This document shows, one piece after another, positions 11,401 to 23,400 of a stretch of DNA of 64,000 nucleotides. The translations under genes were made by a program, and so were the position numbers. The stretch is taken from positions 310,001 through 374,000 of the forward strand of contig JAZKJV010006035.1 of NCBI GenBank assembly GCA_037367405.1, written 5' to 3'. This DNA comes from Ottelia alismoides. Lineage: Eukaryota; Streptophyta; Magnoliopsida; Alismatales; Hydrocharitaceae. The notes beneath the pieces were generated by a model, which searched no databases, was not told the DNA's origin, and saw only the letters and a list, made by a program, of their open reading frames with translations. Positions within the stretch are counted from its first letter, which is position 1; every line of letters starts with the position of its first letter.

Positions 11401-14400
11401 CCAGCCCCACCCCGACAACCCCTCCGACAGCCTCAGACCCTCCCACGGCACCACCACCGACCACAGCCCAGCACCCCCCTCTCGGCCCATCCCCTCCCTC
11501 TCTCCCCGATATCTCCCTTTCCCTCCCCGTAACCCTAACCCATCCCCCCCTACCGCCGTCGCTTTCCCTTCTCCTCCCCGCCGACTTCCTCCTACGCCCT
11601 CCCCTTCCCATCCCTTCTCTTCCCCTCTCAATTCCGCACCCTCCCCTTCCTTCGTTTCCGGTATTCGCCCCTCCAGCCCCCCCTCGCCAACCCGCGACAT
11701 CGCCGCGCCCCGAGGTCCTTCCCTCCGCCGCGCCCCAAGGTTTTCGCCCCGCCTCCTTGCTGCGCCGCCACCTCTGCGAACCCCCACCATCGCCCCCCTC
11801 CGCCTGCGCCAGCCGTTCGCCACCCTCCCCTCGCAAGTCCACCCCCGCCCTCCCGACTGCCCCTGCCACCTCGCGAGTCCACCTCCACCCGATGCCAACG
11901 TTCCCTCACTCCAGGCCAGCGCGCCTCCTGCGCGAAACCTCGACCGACTCCCGCCGCCCCCCGGTGCCGTACCTCCCGCGCAAAGCCCAAGCCAGCCCCC
12001 ACCGCATCAGGCGGCGATATATGCACGAAAAAACCGAGCGTGCCCTAACGAGCACTCCGAAGATGGCGCATCTTGAGTCCCACAGAATGTGGGATTGAAA
12101 AGTGAATTGGAAAAATTGCAGAACAAAATTTCCTAAAAATCATATTTGCAGGAAGGTCCAAGGCAAGAGGAATGTGATGAAATTTGAAGGGGTACAAACC
12201 TTGCAGGGACGCCCCCCAATTGAAAAGAACTATAAACGTAATGTTGAAAGATTTAATTGCAAGTTACAATCTCAGAGACGACTTCTCCAACGACCCACCT
12301 ACATCACGCAATTCGTCAGGAGCCGAATTTTCAAAGCAGTGGAGAGTTAATGCAGCGTGACCCCAAATTATAGGGCCACATTTATTTAATTAATTAGTCG
12401 TCAATTTTAATTACGTTTTTAGTGGTCGTAATGGTCTAATTAAATATTTGAGGTCGCCTGTGATCTCAACGTTTATTTCGTAGATTTTAATTGCAATTTT
12501 GGTCAATTAATTAGATTAGAGTCTAATTAGAGTAATTAGGGGTCAATTGAAAGTTGTCAGAGTCCAATTAGGATAAAGTGGGTTGTCAATTTTAATTTGT
12601 TTACTATTTTTGTAAACCATCTCTCCTATATAAAGAGATGGTAGTCCATTATTTTTGGTGAGTAAAGTATTTTGAAAAAAATGAGTTTATCTCAGTATCT
12701 CCCTCTTTCTCTTCTCCCTCCACGCGATCTCCGCGGTTCTCCTCCTTCAACCTCTCGTATTCCCGACGAGTTCTCTTCTCTCTTCCCCTCGCAGTCTAAG
12801 CGTTTCTTCTTCTCTAACCCCGCGCATCCGGCGTGTCTTCTCTTCTCAACCCTTACAGTTTCTTCTTCTCAACCCTTCTCTTTCTTCTTCCACCAATTAT
12901 TTCTACCAAAATTTATTTTTCGTCGACGCGCTGAATTCCATTTTGCATCAAGGGGCCAAGGGGCACCCCCATGGTTCGAAAAAACGCGCCTCGAGGCGCA
13001 CGAGGCGTACGCCTCGAGGCGAGGCGGTCGGAAAATGCCTCTGAACGACCGCCTCGACTGGATCCTAAGAGGCGGTCGCCTCAGTTGGTCGAGGCGGTCG
13101 AGGCGGTCGAGGCGAAGGCGAGGCGCTCACCGAGGCGTTTTCTTTTTCAAATTATTTTTTTTTATGTTAATTCAATTATCCTATTAGCAATTTCAGATGT
13201 TTATAAAGATGTAGTTGTTTAGGATATAATATATAAGATGGATGCTTAAATTTGGCCGCTTTCATGTTCATATTTACTATTAAACATATTCAATCATGTT
13301 AAGAAACTCTTAAAATATGCCCTTAAATATACGAATCCACAAGTGTCATAGAAAAAGTTACACGTAAAATTATTTTTAAGGAGTTTTCAAACAATGAGCT
13401 ATGTAATATACCAAGAAGGTCAAATAAGATATAATTCAAGGGGAGTTTATGTACTACTCCCATTGAAACAAATCAATATATCCGAATAGAAAGGTATGGT
13501 ATGGCAGGAAGGGGAGCATACGACGGTTCTTCAACTTAGGTTAGATGTTTAGAATTTAGGGGAATATCAACATATTTAATCTATAATTGGATGGAAAATT
13601 AGTAAAAAGACATATACACTTGTATATCTTTTCTTTCAGTGTTCCTATCTTTGTAATTGCATCATATATTATAGTAATTTATATCATATGTTAGTTAGAA
13701 TATATATATAATTTCATTAGTATATATTTTGTTGTAGTTTTTATAGGTTTTCTCCTTGTAAACTGAGGCTTACGCCTCGACCGCCTCGAGGCTACGCCTC
13801 GCCTCGATTCCAGGGAAACCGCCTCGTTCCGTTTTTAGTTTTTTCAAACCTTGGGCACCCCTGCCTGACCCCCCGCTGAGGCTGGAAGTAGCCACAACAA
13901 GGACCGCCAGTGAAGCCGTGGTAACACATCGCTTCATCCAAGATATCCAGATGTTCGGGAAACCCCGCCTATGCATAGCCTCCCACAGAAAGCGTCAGTC
14001 AAGAGTATCATACGCCTTCGCAAAATCTACCTTCCAAAGCATTGCCTTCACGCCATGCCTCTTCCAGTCAGCAATGATCTCAGAAGCCATGACCAAGCAA
14101 TCCCCGATCTGCCTGCCCGGGACAAATGCCGAGTGAAAAGGGGAGATAATGTGCTCAAGAACCCTACTTAAGCGGACAGCAAACACCTTAGCCACAATTA
14201 GATATAACCCATTGGAGAGAGCAATCGGCCTGAAATCCTCAATGCGCTCAACCGCACCGTGTTTAGGAAGGAGAAAGATCAAAGCTTTATTTACTTTGTC
14301 GAACCCATCGTGTTTAGGAAGGAGAAAGACCGAAGCTCTATTTACTTTGCCACACCATGTTTAGGAAGGAGAAAGACCAAAGACTTAAGCTCTATTTACG

Positions 14401-17400
14401 ATTGTTGAGAGGGCCTTGAGGGCAGTTGGGTTCCAAGGGGAGGGTAGCTGAGCTAAGAGCCTGAAAGGACATTGGGATAGAGAAGTTGATTAGTGCGCGG
14501 GAGTTGAGAGGTTTATGAAAGGGTGGGGTGACCCAATTTGAATGCTTGCAGTTTGATTTTATTTAAATAATAAGATCGATATGTTGCAATCAGTTCATCG
14601 CCTCAAATTTCAGCGAAATTCGGTCGAATATTAATATCCTGTCGAAATTGAGATTCAACTGAAATGATCGAAATATAGGGGCACTAGTACAAAAATGACG
14701 GAAATGACCAAAATTTCGGTCGGTCATCGAAATGGTGACTGAAACCGACATTTAGGGCCTTGATATCAGTTATTAGGTTGAGTAATTAAGGGGTTAAGTT
14801 AGAGTTGATAGGGTTTCCTTTAATTTCATTTATTTGTTTTGTACTTCCATCCTATCACTATATAGAGAGGATAAATGGACCACAAGGCCGAATTGGTTAT
14901 ATAAAAATTGGAATTACCTCCATCTCTCTCTATGCTCTTCTCCCTTTAATCTCCTCTTTTTCTGCACATCTCTGTGCTTCGTCTCCCCACAACCCCATGC
15001 AACAAGCATGTCTTTTTCTTCTTCCTCCTCCTCCAAATTACTTCTTGCACAATTTTCAATTTGTATCTAACTATAATATACATGCTTTTTCCAAAAAAAA
15101 ATTCAGGCTTGGTTTTTTACCAAAGTTGGGAAGCCATGACTTTGTTTGCGGTGGCTGTTGAAAGCATTGGATATCATCTTAGCTCGTGTTCTTTTCGCCA
15201 TCTCGATTCTACATCAACTGAACTATTAATATAAGCATTTACCTCTCACTTCGAGCCCCTAATATACCATGGTTCACAATCCAATTGAATGTCTGAATAC
15301 ATAGAACTCTGTCAAAGGGATCAGACTGCTATATGTGTTCCTTTCCCTCACATCAATCGAAGAGTTTATGCAAAGCCTCGAATGACATGCAAAAGGTAGC
15401 AAAGTCTGGACACCCTCGATCTCATTTTCGATCCCTTTCTTTCAACGATCCTCATAACTAGTCATAAATGAGGCTCTTTGAATTTCTAGTAAGCTGATTA
15501 TTGCACCCACAACCAGAGGTTAAGATCAAAGGTATGTCCGAGAATGAGGCACACTATCAAGATGGCTAATACCCATAGTCTTTAGTTGAGGCCATATGCT
15601 AACATATGGTATCATAGCATGGTGTACATGTCATTCTCTCGATTTGAAGATCCTTCAAGGTAGTCGAGAAAGCTCAGATTGTGAGAGATTTGTTCAAAGT
15701 GTCATCAAATGTGTGTAGAAATGGAAGAGTTATTGTCAAATCTGCTCAACATCTGTTTAACTATTCAATATGCAATGAAATTAATGTGAGATCCGAGTCT
15801 CCTACAATCATCTAGCCACCATCATGAAGCTGTTTTGCTGGAAACAACACCGATCTCTGAAGTCGTTGCATCTCCTCTAATGTCGTCCGAATTTGAAGAT
15901 CAAAAACGTAGTCTGCCATATCGTCCATCTAAGATGATGCCATCTTCGAGAATTAGAAAGATTTCATTTGGAATATGTATTCTTCTAATTATTAATTTAT
16001 TTTTCTTCTTCCTACAGCCCTATCCCATAGGTATAGTGTTTGAATCAATAGAAAATATTTTCCTATGGATGAATCGATATTATAACATTCCAATTTCTTC
16101 CCGATATCTCACAAGGAAAATCTCAAATTGGATCCAAAATGAACGGGTTGTTGTGAGCTTTGTACATGTGGTTATGCACTCTTCAAAATAGGAATCCATT
16201 TTCTGAATCGATGCTGGCATTTTTTTCGATGCCAACACTTCATACACCCCTGCCACACCATCATTACCACATTCCCTTTTTCCTCCACTATTGGAACTCA
16301 AGCTTCCCTCGGAGTCAACAGAGCTTCTCATGTCCGGGTTGGTGTGTGTTTTATACATGCGGTTATACACTCTTCAAAATAGGAATCCATTTTTTGAATC
16401 TACACTAACATTTTTTTCGACGCCAATACTTTATACACCCCTGCCACACACCATCATTACCACCTTCCCTTATACCTCCACTGTTGGAACTCGAGCTTCC
16501 CTCGAAGTCAACAAATCTTCCCATGTCGAAGCTACTCTCAACCCCTTCCAAAAAGCTGATGCTGTCGCCGCCACTTTCTCCGCTGATGTAGGACCCCTCC
16601 CCCACGTCAGCTCTGCCATCGGCACAACCATCTTCTCCCTCCAAGCAATGTCACCACCTCTGCCACTATTGCAACCCCGACATCATGCCACCACTCCTTA
16701 GGCCATCATCGTTGCCCCACCACGCTCCACTGCCATTATCAACACTTTCATCCTTTATTTACATTGTCACCACCACCTTCGCTCCACAACGTTGCCACCT
16801 TTGTTTCTCGTCGATAACGTCGCCATCGATCCTCATTCTCCATTATCCAGGCTGATTCACCACGGAAAATACATCATCCAACCACTCGAACCGCATGCAT
16901 CATCCATCCCCACAGCTACCACATCGTTATGAGAGTATATAAATCCTATCAAGAGTTCATCTCATATTATTAAGGGGATCCACATTCCACAATGAAAGGT
17001 ACAAGTTGTTGTCATGAAGAGTTTATAAGAATAAACCCACTCAACAGTACTTCACCAAATGATTAATCTTGGGGAATCAGAAAAAGGATGTTCATTTTCC
17101 AGTGATGGCATCGAAAAATTGTGACCCACCATGCAAAAAAACTCAAACCTGTTAAGAAAAATGAGAATGTGTAGTGACCTATTCCAATTAGGATTAGGGG
17201 TGATAGCCCTTATTTTACGAGGTCTCTAGGGGCACAAATGTTACATGCATCTCCATACCATAGTTTATTGGCTTTAACGTTGAACTCCGTATCACAACTG
17301 GTGAAGATGCCACACCAATTCTTAACATGATCCTTTTCTAGTAGGCGAGAACTCCATGAGGATTGATATAATGTCACGGTCTTTGCCTCATGTGCCACTT

Positions 17401-20400
17401 ATGTTTTCCAACCATTATTTTCAATACTTCTGGACCGAGCACATTTAAACAAAATCAGGACCAAACACTCACATCGATTTAGGTGTTGTTTCGCGAAGAT
17501 TGAAAACTGGCACTGTCGGAGGAAGAATAGAACTGTGATAATCATTATTGAGACCCTAGGGCTCTCTTATATAGAAGAAAAGCTCCGGGTAAATTACAAG
17601 AGAGGTACATGAAAGAAAGAGAAATAGGAGATAAATATAAAGAGATATAAATATCTCAACACTCCCCCTCAAGCTGGAGCATATATGTCTATCAAACTCA
17701 GCTTGGAACAACATCTCTGAAAAGGGCCTCTAGCAAGGGCCTTGGCGAATATATCAGATGTCTGATCTCTAGTAGAAAGTAGAAACATGGAAAGTGGATA
17801 TGAGATCCTTCTGGATCATGTCTCTGGTATAGTGGCAATCGACCTCTATATGCTTGGTTTGTTCATGAAATGCAGGACTATTGGCAATAAATAGAACTGC
17901 TTGATTGTCACATAAAAGCTGCATGGGAAGAGGAACCTCAACTGCAAGATTAGTTAAAACCGACCTAACCCTCATCATCTCTGTGCTCCCCTGTGCCATG
18001 GTCATGTACTCAGATTCTGCACTGGATCTAGCAACAACTGTTTGCTTCTTGCTTTTCCATGACACGAGAGAGATCCCAACAAAAATAGCAAAGCCAGAAG
18101 TAGACTTCATGTCTCTAGGGGTTCGTTTGGTTGCAGGGTTGGGTTGGGTTGGGTACTATTCACAGGGGTACCCCCTCCTCACAGTTTACTATTCACCCAG
18201 CCCTGTGAATAGTACCCAACCCTGTCCAACCCTGCAACCAAACGAACCCTAGGGCATCCTGCATAATCTGCTCTGCACAAGCTGTCATCTCAAGAGACAT
18301 ACCTCTACTTAATATAAGACTCGTACCATGTGAAGTCTTCGAATATATCAAAATCATATAGACTGCATCTATATGAACCTTCCTGGACTGCTTCATGAAC
18401 TGGCTCACCTTGCTCACATCAAGGGATATGTCTGGCCTGGTGATGGTAGCATATCGGAGTTTCCCAACAAGCTCCTCTAATCTCCTCTTATCTACCTTCT
18501 CAGTGTCATCATCATATAATCTCATACTTGGATCCATAGGGGTAGTAGCATGCTTGCACCATGTCATACATGTCTCTAGTAGAAGATCAGTCACAAACTT
18601 CCTCTAGGTCATCATAAGATCACGTTGGTTCCTGGCAAACTCTAATCCAAGGAAGTATCGAAAATTGTCAAAATCTTTGGTTACAAACAACTGACCTAGG
18701 AACTCCTTGGCAGCCTGAATGCCCGGTTCATCATCATTCGTGACAATAATATCATCAACATAGACAAAAATAGCAATCGTGTCTCTTTGTGTCCTTTAAA
18801 CAAAAAGCGAGTGATCTGCAGTGGACCGCGCAAACCCTGGTGCTCTATCAACTCTGAAAGCTTCTAGTACCAAGCTCTCGTACTCTGTTTCAGGCTATAA
18901 AGCTTCTAGTACCACCCTACACACCTTCTGAGACTCCCCCTCAGCAGCGAACCCTGATGGTTGCTGCATATATACCTCCTCCTGTAGATCTCCATATAGA
19001 AATGCATTCTTCACATCAAGTTGGTAAAGAGGCCAGTCCCGTGAAACAACTGGTAGAAGAATGCGCAATGTTGAATGTTTGGCTACTGGAGAGAAGGTAT
19101 TCCTGATCATGGAAGGACATATCGATATCGATATCGTTTCGATATCGTGTCGATATCGATATATCGACGATATATCGACGATATATTATATCTAGGATTC
19201 TTTCTGAAGAAAATGCCTGAAATCGGATATATCGATATATCGATTTCGATATCGATCCCATGTCGATATCGATATATCGGCAATATATCGCGTCGATATA
19301 TCGGGATACGGCCTTCCATGTTCCTGATAGTCCACCCCATAAGTCTGGGTGAACTCATGTGCTACAACCTTGCTTTGTAGAGATCCACACTTCCATTTGC
19401 CTGCTGCTTCACCGCAAAGATCCATTTGCACCCCACAACAGAGGCACCTGGAGGAGCAGAAACAACACTTCAGGTACCATGATACTACAAAGCGACCATC
19501 TCCTCCTCCATGGCAAGTCGCCAACTACTATCCTGTATGGCCTCCTGATATGTTCGTGTGATAGTAACAACTGAGAGTCTTATAACAAACCTTTTGTACT
19601 CCTCTGAAAGATGGTACAAAGAAACATGTGCAGCTAGAGGATAAGTGGCACCGTTATGGCGCGGCTTCCTCGAGGCAATAGGTACATCGAGGTCATCAAC
19701 TTCTCTGATATTAGTTCCTCCTGTATAGTAGTATCCTGTGGAACAAGCATATCACCAGTGCCATCAGTAGAAACAATGTGTTCATTACATACCTGAGGCG
19801 TACTGGATGACGGGGAAGGCACATGAACAGAGGGACGAGTAGAGGACCTGCGAATGTAAAACCATGGTAGGAATTGTGTTAGGGTAGATGGAGGTGGAGG
19901 TGGAGGTGGTGTAGGAGGTGGAAGTGACCGAGACTCAACATGGGGAGTTCTTGGTGGAGATAACGGAGGTGGCGGAACAAAGACATCCTCGTTAGAGTCA
20001 GCATTAGACAACCCGTCACCTGTAGGAGAAAAATACATAATACAACAACAACAAAGCTTTTTCCCACAATTAAGTAGGGTCGGCTACATGGATTCTTCGC
20101 CTCCATTCAGATCTATCTTGGGTCAATCCCGGGCTTACATCCAAAAAACTAAGATCCCTTTGTATAGTCTCTTTCCAGCACTTATCCCTTTGTATAGTCT
20201 CTTTCCAGCACTTCTTGGGCCGTCCTTGCCCTCTCTTAGCCGGCTCAACATCTCAACACTCGCATCTCCTAACTGGTGCATCCGTTGATCTTCTTTGCAA
20301 ATGACAAAACCATCTTAAGCAGTTTTCTCGCATCTTATCTTCGATCGGAGCGACACCAACTTTCTTTTTGATTGCATCATTCTGAATTCGATCTTTACAC

Positions 20401-23400
20401 GTGTGTCAACATATCCACCTTAGCATTTTCATTTATGCTACAACCATTCTTTGCACATGTCTATGATTCATAGGCCAACATTCAGATCCATAGAGCATAG
20501 CAGGTCTTGCGGCTGTTTTGTAAAACTTTCCTTTAATTTTTAAAGGAATTTTCTTATCATAGAGAACAACAGAGGCTCTTCTCCACTTTAGTTAGCCTGC
20601 ATTTATTCTATTAGTAAAATCTTCATCAATTTCCCCATCCTGTTGCAAAATAGATCCCAGATATCTAAAAGAATCTCTCTTCCGAATATCACTGTCACCA
20701 ATCTTCACCTCAATTCCTTCACCATTGCTTCCATCAAAGGTGCACTCCATATATTCCGTCAGCCCTACTTATACGAAATCCTTTAATCTCCAATGCATGT
20801 CTTCAGACCTCAAGCTTCTCATTTACTCCATCTCTAGTCTCGTCAATCAATACAATATCATCAACAAATAACATACACCAAGGTAACTCATCCTGAATGT
20901 GACTTGTCAACTCGTCCATAATCAAAGTAAAAAGAAATGGACTCAAAGCTGAACTTTGATGTAAACTAATGTTGATGTCAAAATAGTCAGTCTTTCCAGA
21001 CGGGGTCCTTACACAAGATAAAGCCCTATCATACATGTCCTTTATGAGGTTAATGTATAGGACATGTACTTGTCTCTTCTTCAAATCTCTCCACAATATC
21101 TCTCGTGGGACAGAATCATAAGCCTTCTCCAAATCAATAAAGATCATATGGAGGTTCTTCCTTTTAGCTCTATAAATCTCCATTGTTCTCCTCAGCAAAT
21201 GGATGGCTTCAATAGTTGAGCGGCATGAATCCGAATTGATTTTCTTTTACGTTAGAAACTTTCCTCAGCTTTCTTTTGATCATATGTTCCCAAATTTTCA
21301 TAATGTGACTCATCAGCTTGATACCTCTATAATTTGAACAATTTTGAATGTCTCCTTTATTCTTGTAAAGAGGCACCACGATACTCATCCTCCAATCTTT
21401 AGGCATTTTCTTGCTTCGTCAAATAACATTGAATAGATTCGTAAGCCATGTCAAACTACGCTCTCCTAAAACTCTCCATACTTTTACATGGATGTCATGT
21501 GGTCCTACACCTTTCCCAAGTTTCATAACCTTCAAAGCCTCCTCTACTTCCTTTCTTTGTATTCGTATATAGCTTGCACGATTCAAGTAACTTTCACTAC
21601 TAGCTAGATCACCCAAAATGATCTCTCTATTTCCTTCCCCAATGAAAAGTTTACGGAAATACTGCTCCCATCTAGTCTCTATCTCCTTCTGAGTAACAAG
21701 CACGCGACCTTCCTCGTTCTTAATGCATCTCACTTGAGAAAGGTCTTTGTTCTTTCTTTCTCTTGCTTTGGCCAACCTGAATATATCCTTCTGACCCTCC
21801 TTAGAGTTGAGATTTTTATAAAAAAACTTCATAAGCTTTTGACTTAGCTTTGCTTACAGCCTTCTTTGCTTCCTTTTTCTCTATTTTGTAGTTTGTGACA
21901 GTTTTCGTTGTTTTATCCTTAGATATAGCTTTAAAGCATGCTCTTTTAAATTTTTAGTTTCTCTTGCACCCCTTCACTCCACCACCAAGCCTCCTTTTGA
22001 CCTGGAGCTCCTCCCTTCGACTTGCCTAGTATCTCTTTGGCTACTTTTCGGATACAAGATGCTACTGCCTCCACGCCTCGTTTGCACTTTCGCTACAATC
22101 CCAAGATAAGTCTTCTAAAACCTTCTCCTTGAAGTCAGATTGCTTCAATGGAGGATTCCACCATCTAGTTCTAGTGATCTTAGGAACCCTCCTTTTCTTT
22201 ACCAGGCCTTTATTTGCACATCGAAGACTAATAAGCGATGTTGAGTTGTCAAACTCTCTCCTGGGATTACTTCGCAGTCTTTAGAACACAACCGATCTTT
22301 AGAAAAATACATAATAGACTCAAAAAATGTAACATCATCACTCACATAATATTTTCGCCCTACAGGATCAAAACACCTGTACCCTTTTTGGACACGAGAA
22401 TAACGAACACACATTTGACAGCTCTAGGAGAGAGCTTGTCATGACCATGAGTAAAATTGTGGACAAATACCATAGACCTAAAGATCATGAGAGTAAGGGA
22501 GAATAGATTCTTCTCGGGAAACACAATCAAGGAAGGAACCTTTTCTCCAATGATAGTAGAAGGCATGCGGTTCACTAAGTAACATGCAGTGAGAACCGCA
22601 TCACCCCAGAACGAATGAGGAGCTCGACTCTAAATGAAAAGAGTCCTCGTGACATCCTAAAGATGCGGTATTTGCGTACAACGCCATTCTGCTGCGAATT
22701 GTAAGCACAGGAAGTATGATGAACAATACCAAAAGATCTGAGAAAGTTAGACAACTGTAAACTAGAAAACTCCACAGCATTGTCAGTACGAATAAACTTT
22801 ACGTTAGCAGAAAAATATTCTTAATCTCAATAAGAAACGATTTAATAAAATGACCAACTTCAGACTTATTCTTCAACAAGAAAACTCAGGATAATCTAGA
22901 AAAATCATCCACAACAACCATATAGAGTCGATGTACCTGATGATCGGGAACACGACTAGGACCCCAGATATCAAAATGAAACAACTCAAACAACTGACTA
23001 CCGTGATGACTTTGAAAGGAAGAATGATGGTGCTTCCCAAGCTGACATGCCTTACACTTCAAGGTAGTACAAGTAGAGATCCGAGGGAGAACATGACGCA
23101 GCTTATGCAGAGGAAGGTGTCCAAAGCGAAGATGCCACATGGAAGGAGGAACAGATCCAGACAGAATAGTAGCAACACCAGCACACGGAGGTTGGACAAG
23201 TATGTAAAGCCCTCTTTGTTCACAACCATATCCAATCACCTTGCCCGTGATTATGTCTTAAAATACAAGAAGAGGGATAAAAAATGATACGACATTGTAA
23301 ATCTTTTGTAATCTGACTAATAGACAAGCGATTCTTCTGAAATGTTGGAGCATGTAAGATATTCTGCATGCGCATCGATGGGGCTAGAACAATCTCTCCC

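Larger units (their letters stand above)
10428..12950 (+). mobile_element. Young non-autonomous LTR retrotransposon
   Basis: Two direct LTRs (10428-11058 and 12348-12950) flank a 1289-bp interior. Ends are TGATGCAG...TTTTGCATCA, and the 5-bp TSD is AGGGG (10423-10427 and 12951-12955). The PBS TGGTATCAGAGC (11061-11072) matches initiator Met tRNA, and a purine-rich stretch before 12348 can serve as the polypurine tract. By eye the LTRs differ by roughly eight to ten substitutions plus one 28-bp duplication, so insertion was recent. No protease, integrase or RT is present; movement would need enzymes supplied from another element. Confidence 0.92.
8740..14397 (-). mobile_element. 5'-truncated L1-like LINE, interrupted by later insertions
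   Basis: Minus-strand LINE remnant. In element order, it starts inside the reverse transcriptase near 14290 ([11 protein letters not shown]). It then has [12 protein letters not shown] (13995-14010), GVRQGCPLAP split by insertions (12951-12969 and 13862-13890), RYVDDIIFF (near 10330), and [12 protein letters not shown] with a zf-RVT-like end [16 protein letters not shown] (about 9060-9150). A T tract at 8738-8745 is the poly(A) tail. The candidate 9-bp TSD is ACGATTGTT at 8731-8739 and 14398-14406. A nonsense change after DTLD and several frame shifts make it dead. It was split later by the LTR element 10428-12950 and the hAT element 12970-13853. Confidence 0.88.
17769..20026 (-). pseudogene. 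Copia reverse transcriptase-RNase H part (broken)
   Basis: Minus strand: [14 protein letters not shown] and [21 protein letters not shown] (18895-19100), VYVDDIIV (about 18745-18770), [12 protein letters not shown] (near 18450), and after a MITE the RNase H end [20 protein letters not shown] with SSAESEYM. A hAT MITE splits it before FSPVAK and a Harbinger-like MITE splits RNase H. In-frame stops occur in addition. Confidence 0.87.

Noticed and set aside
11197..12076. Long minus-strand and alternate-frame ORFs (up to 284 aa) over the LTR element interior
   Set aside because: GC-rich sequence with few stop codons keeps several frames open; only the frame starting at the PBS has any contextual support.
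15606..15617. TGGTATCATAGC as a primer-binding site
   Set aside because: No matching LTR pair, TSD or gag could be found around it.
19016..19524. Ile/Tyr/Arg-repeat ORFs around the CGATAT block
   Set aside because: Translations of the MITE's simple repeat joined to copia fragments, not a protein.
22199..22414. Apparent single 71-aa protein
   Set aside because: Chance in-frame join of copia integrase-RT spacer and RTE endonuclease text at the insertion TSD.
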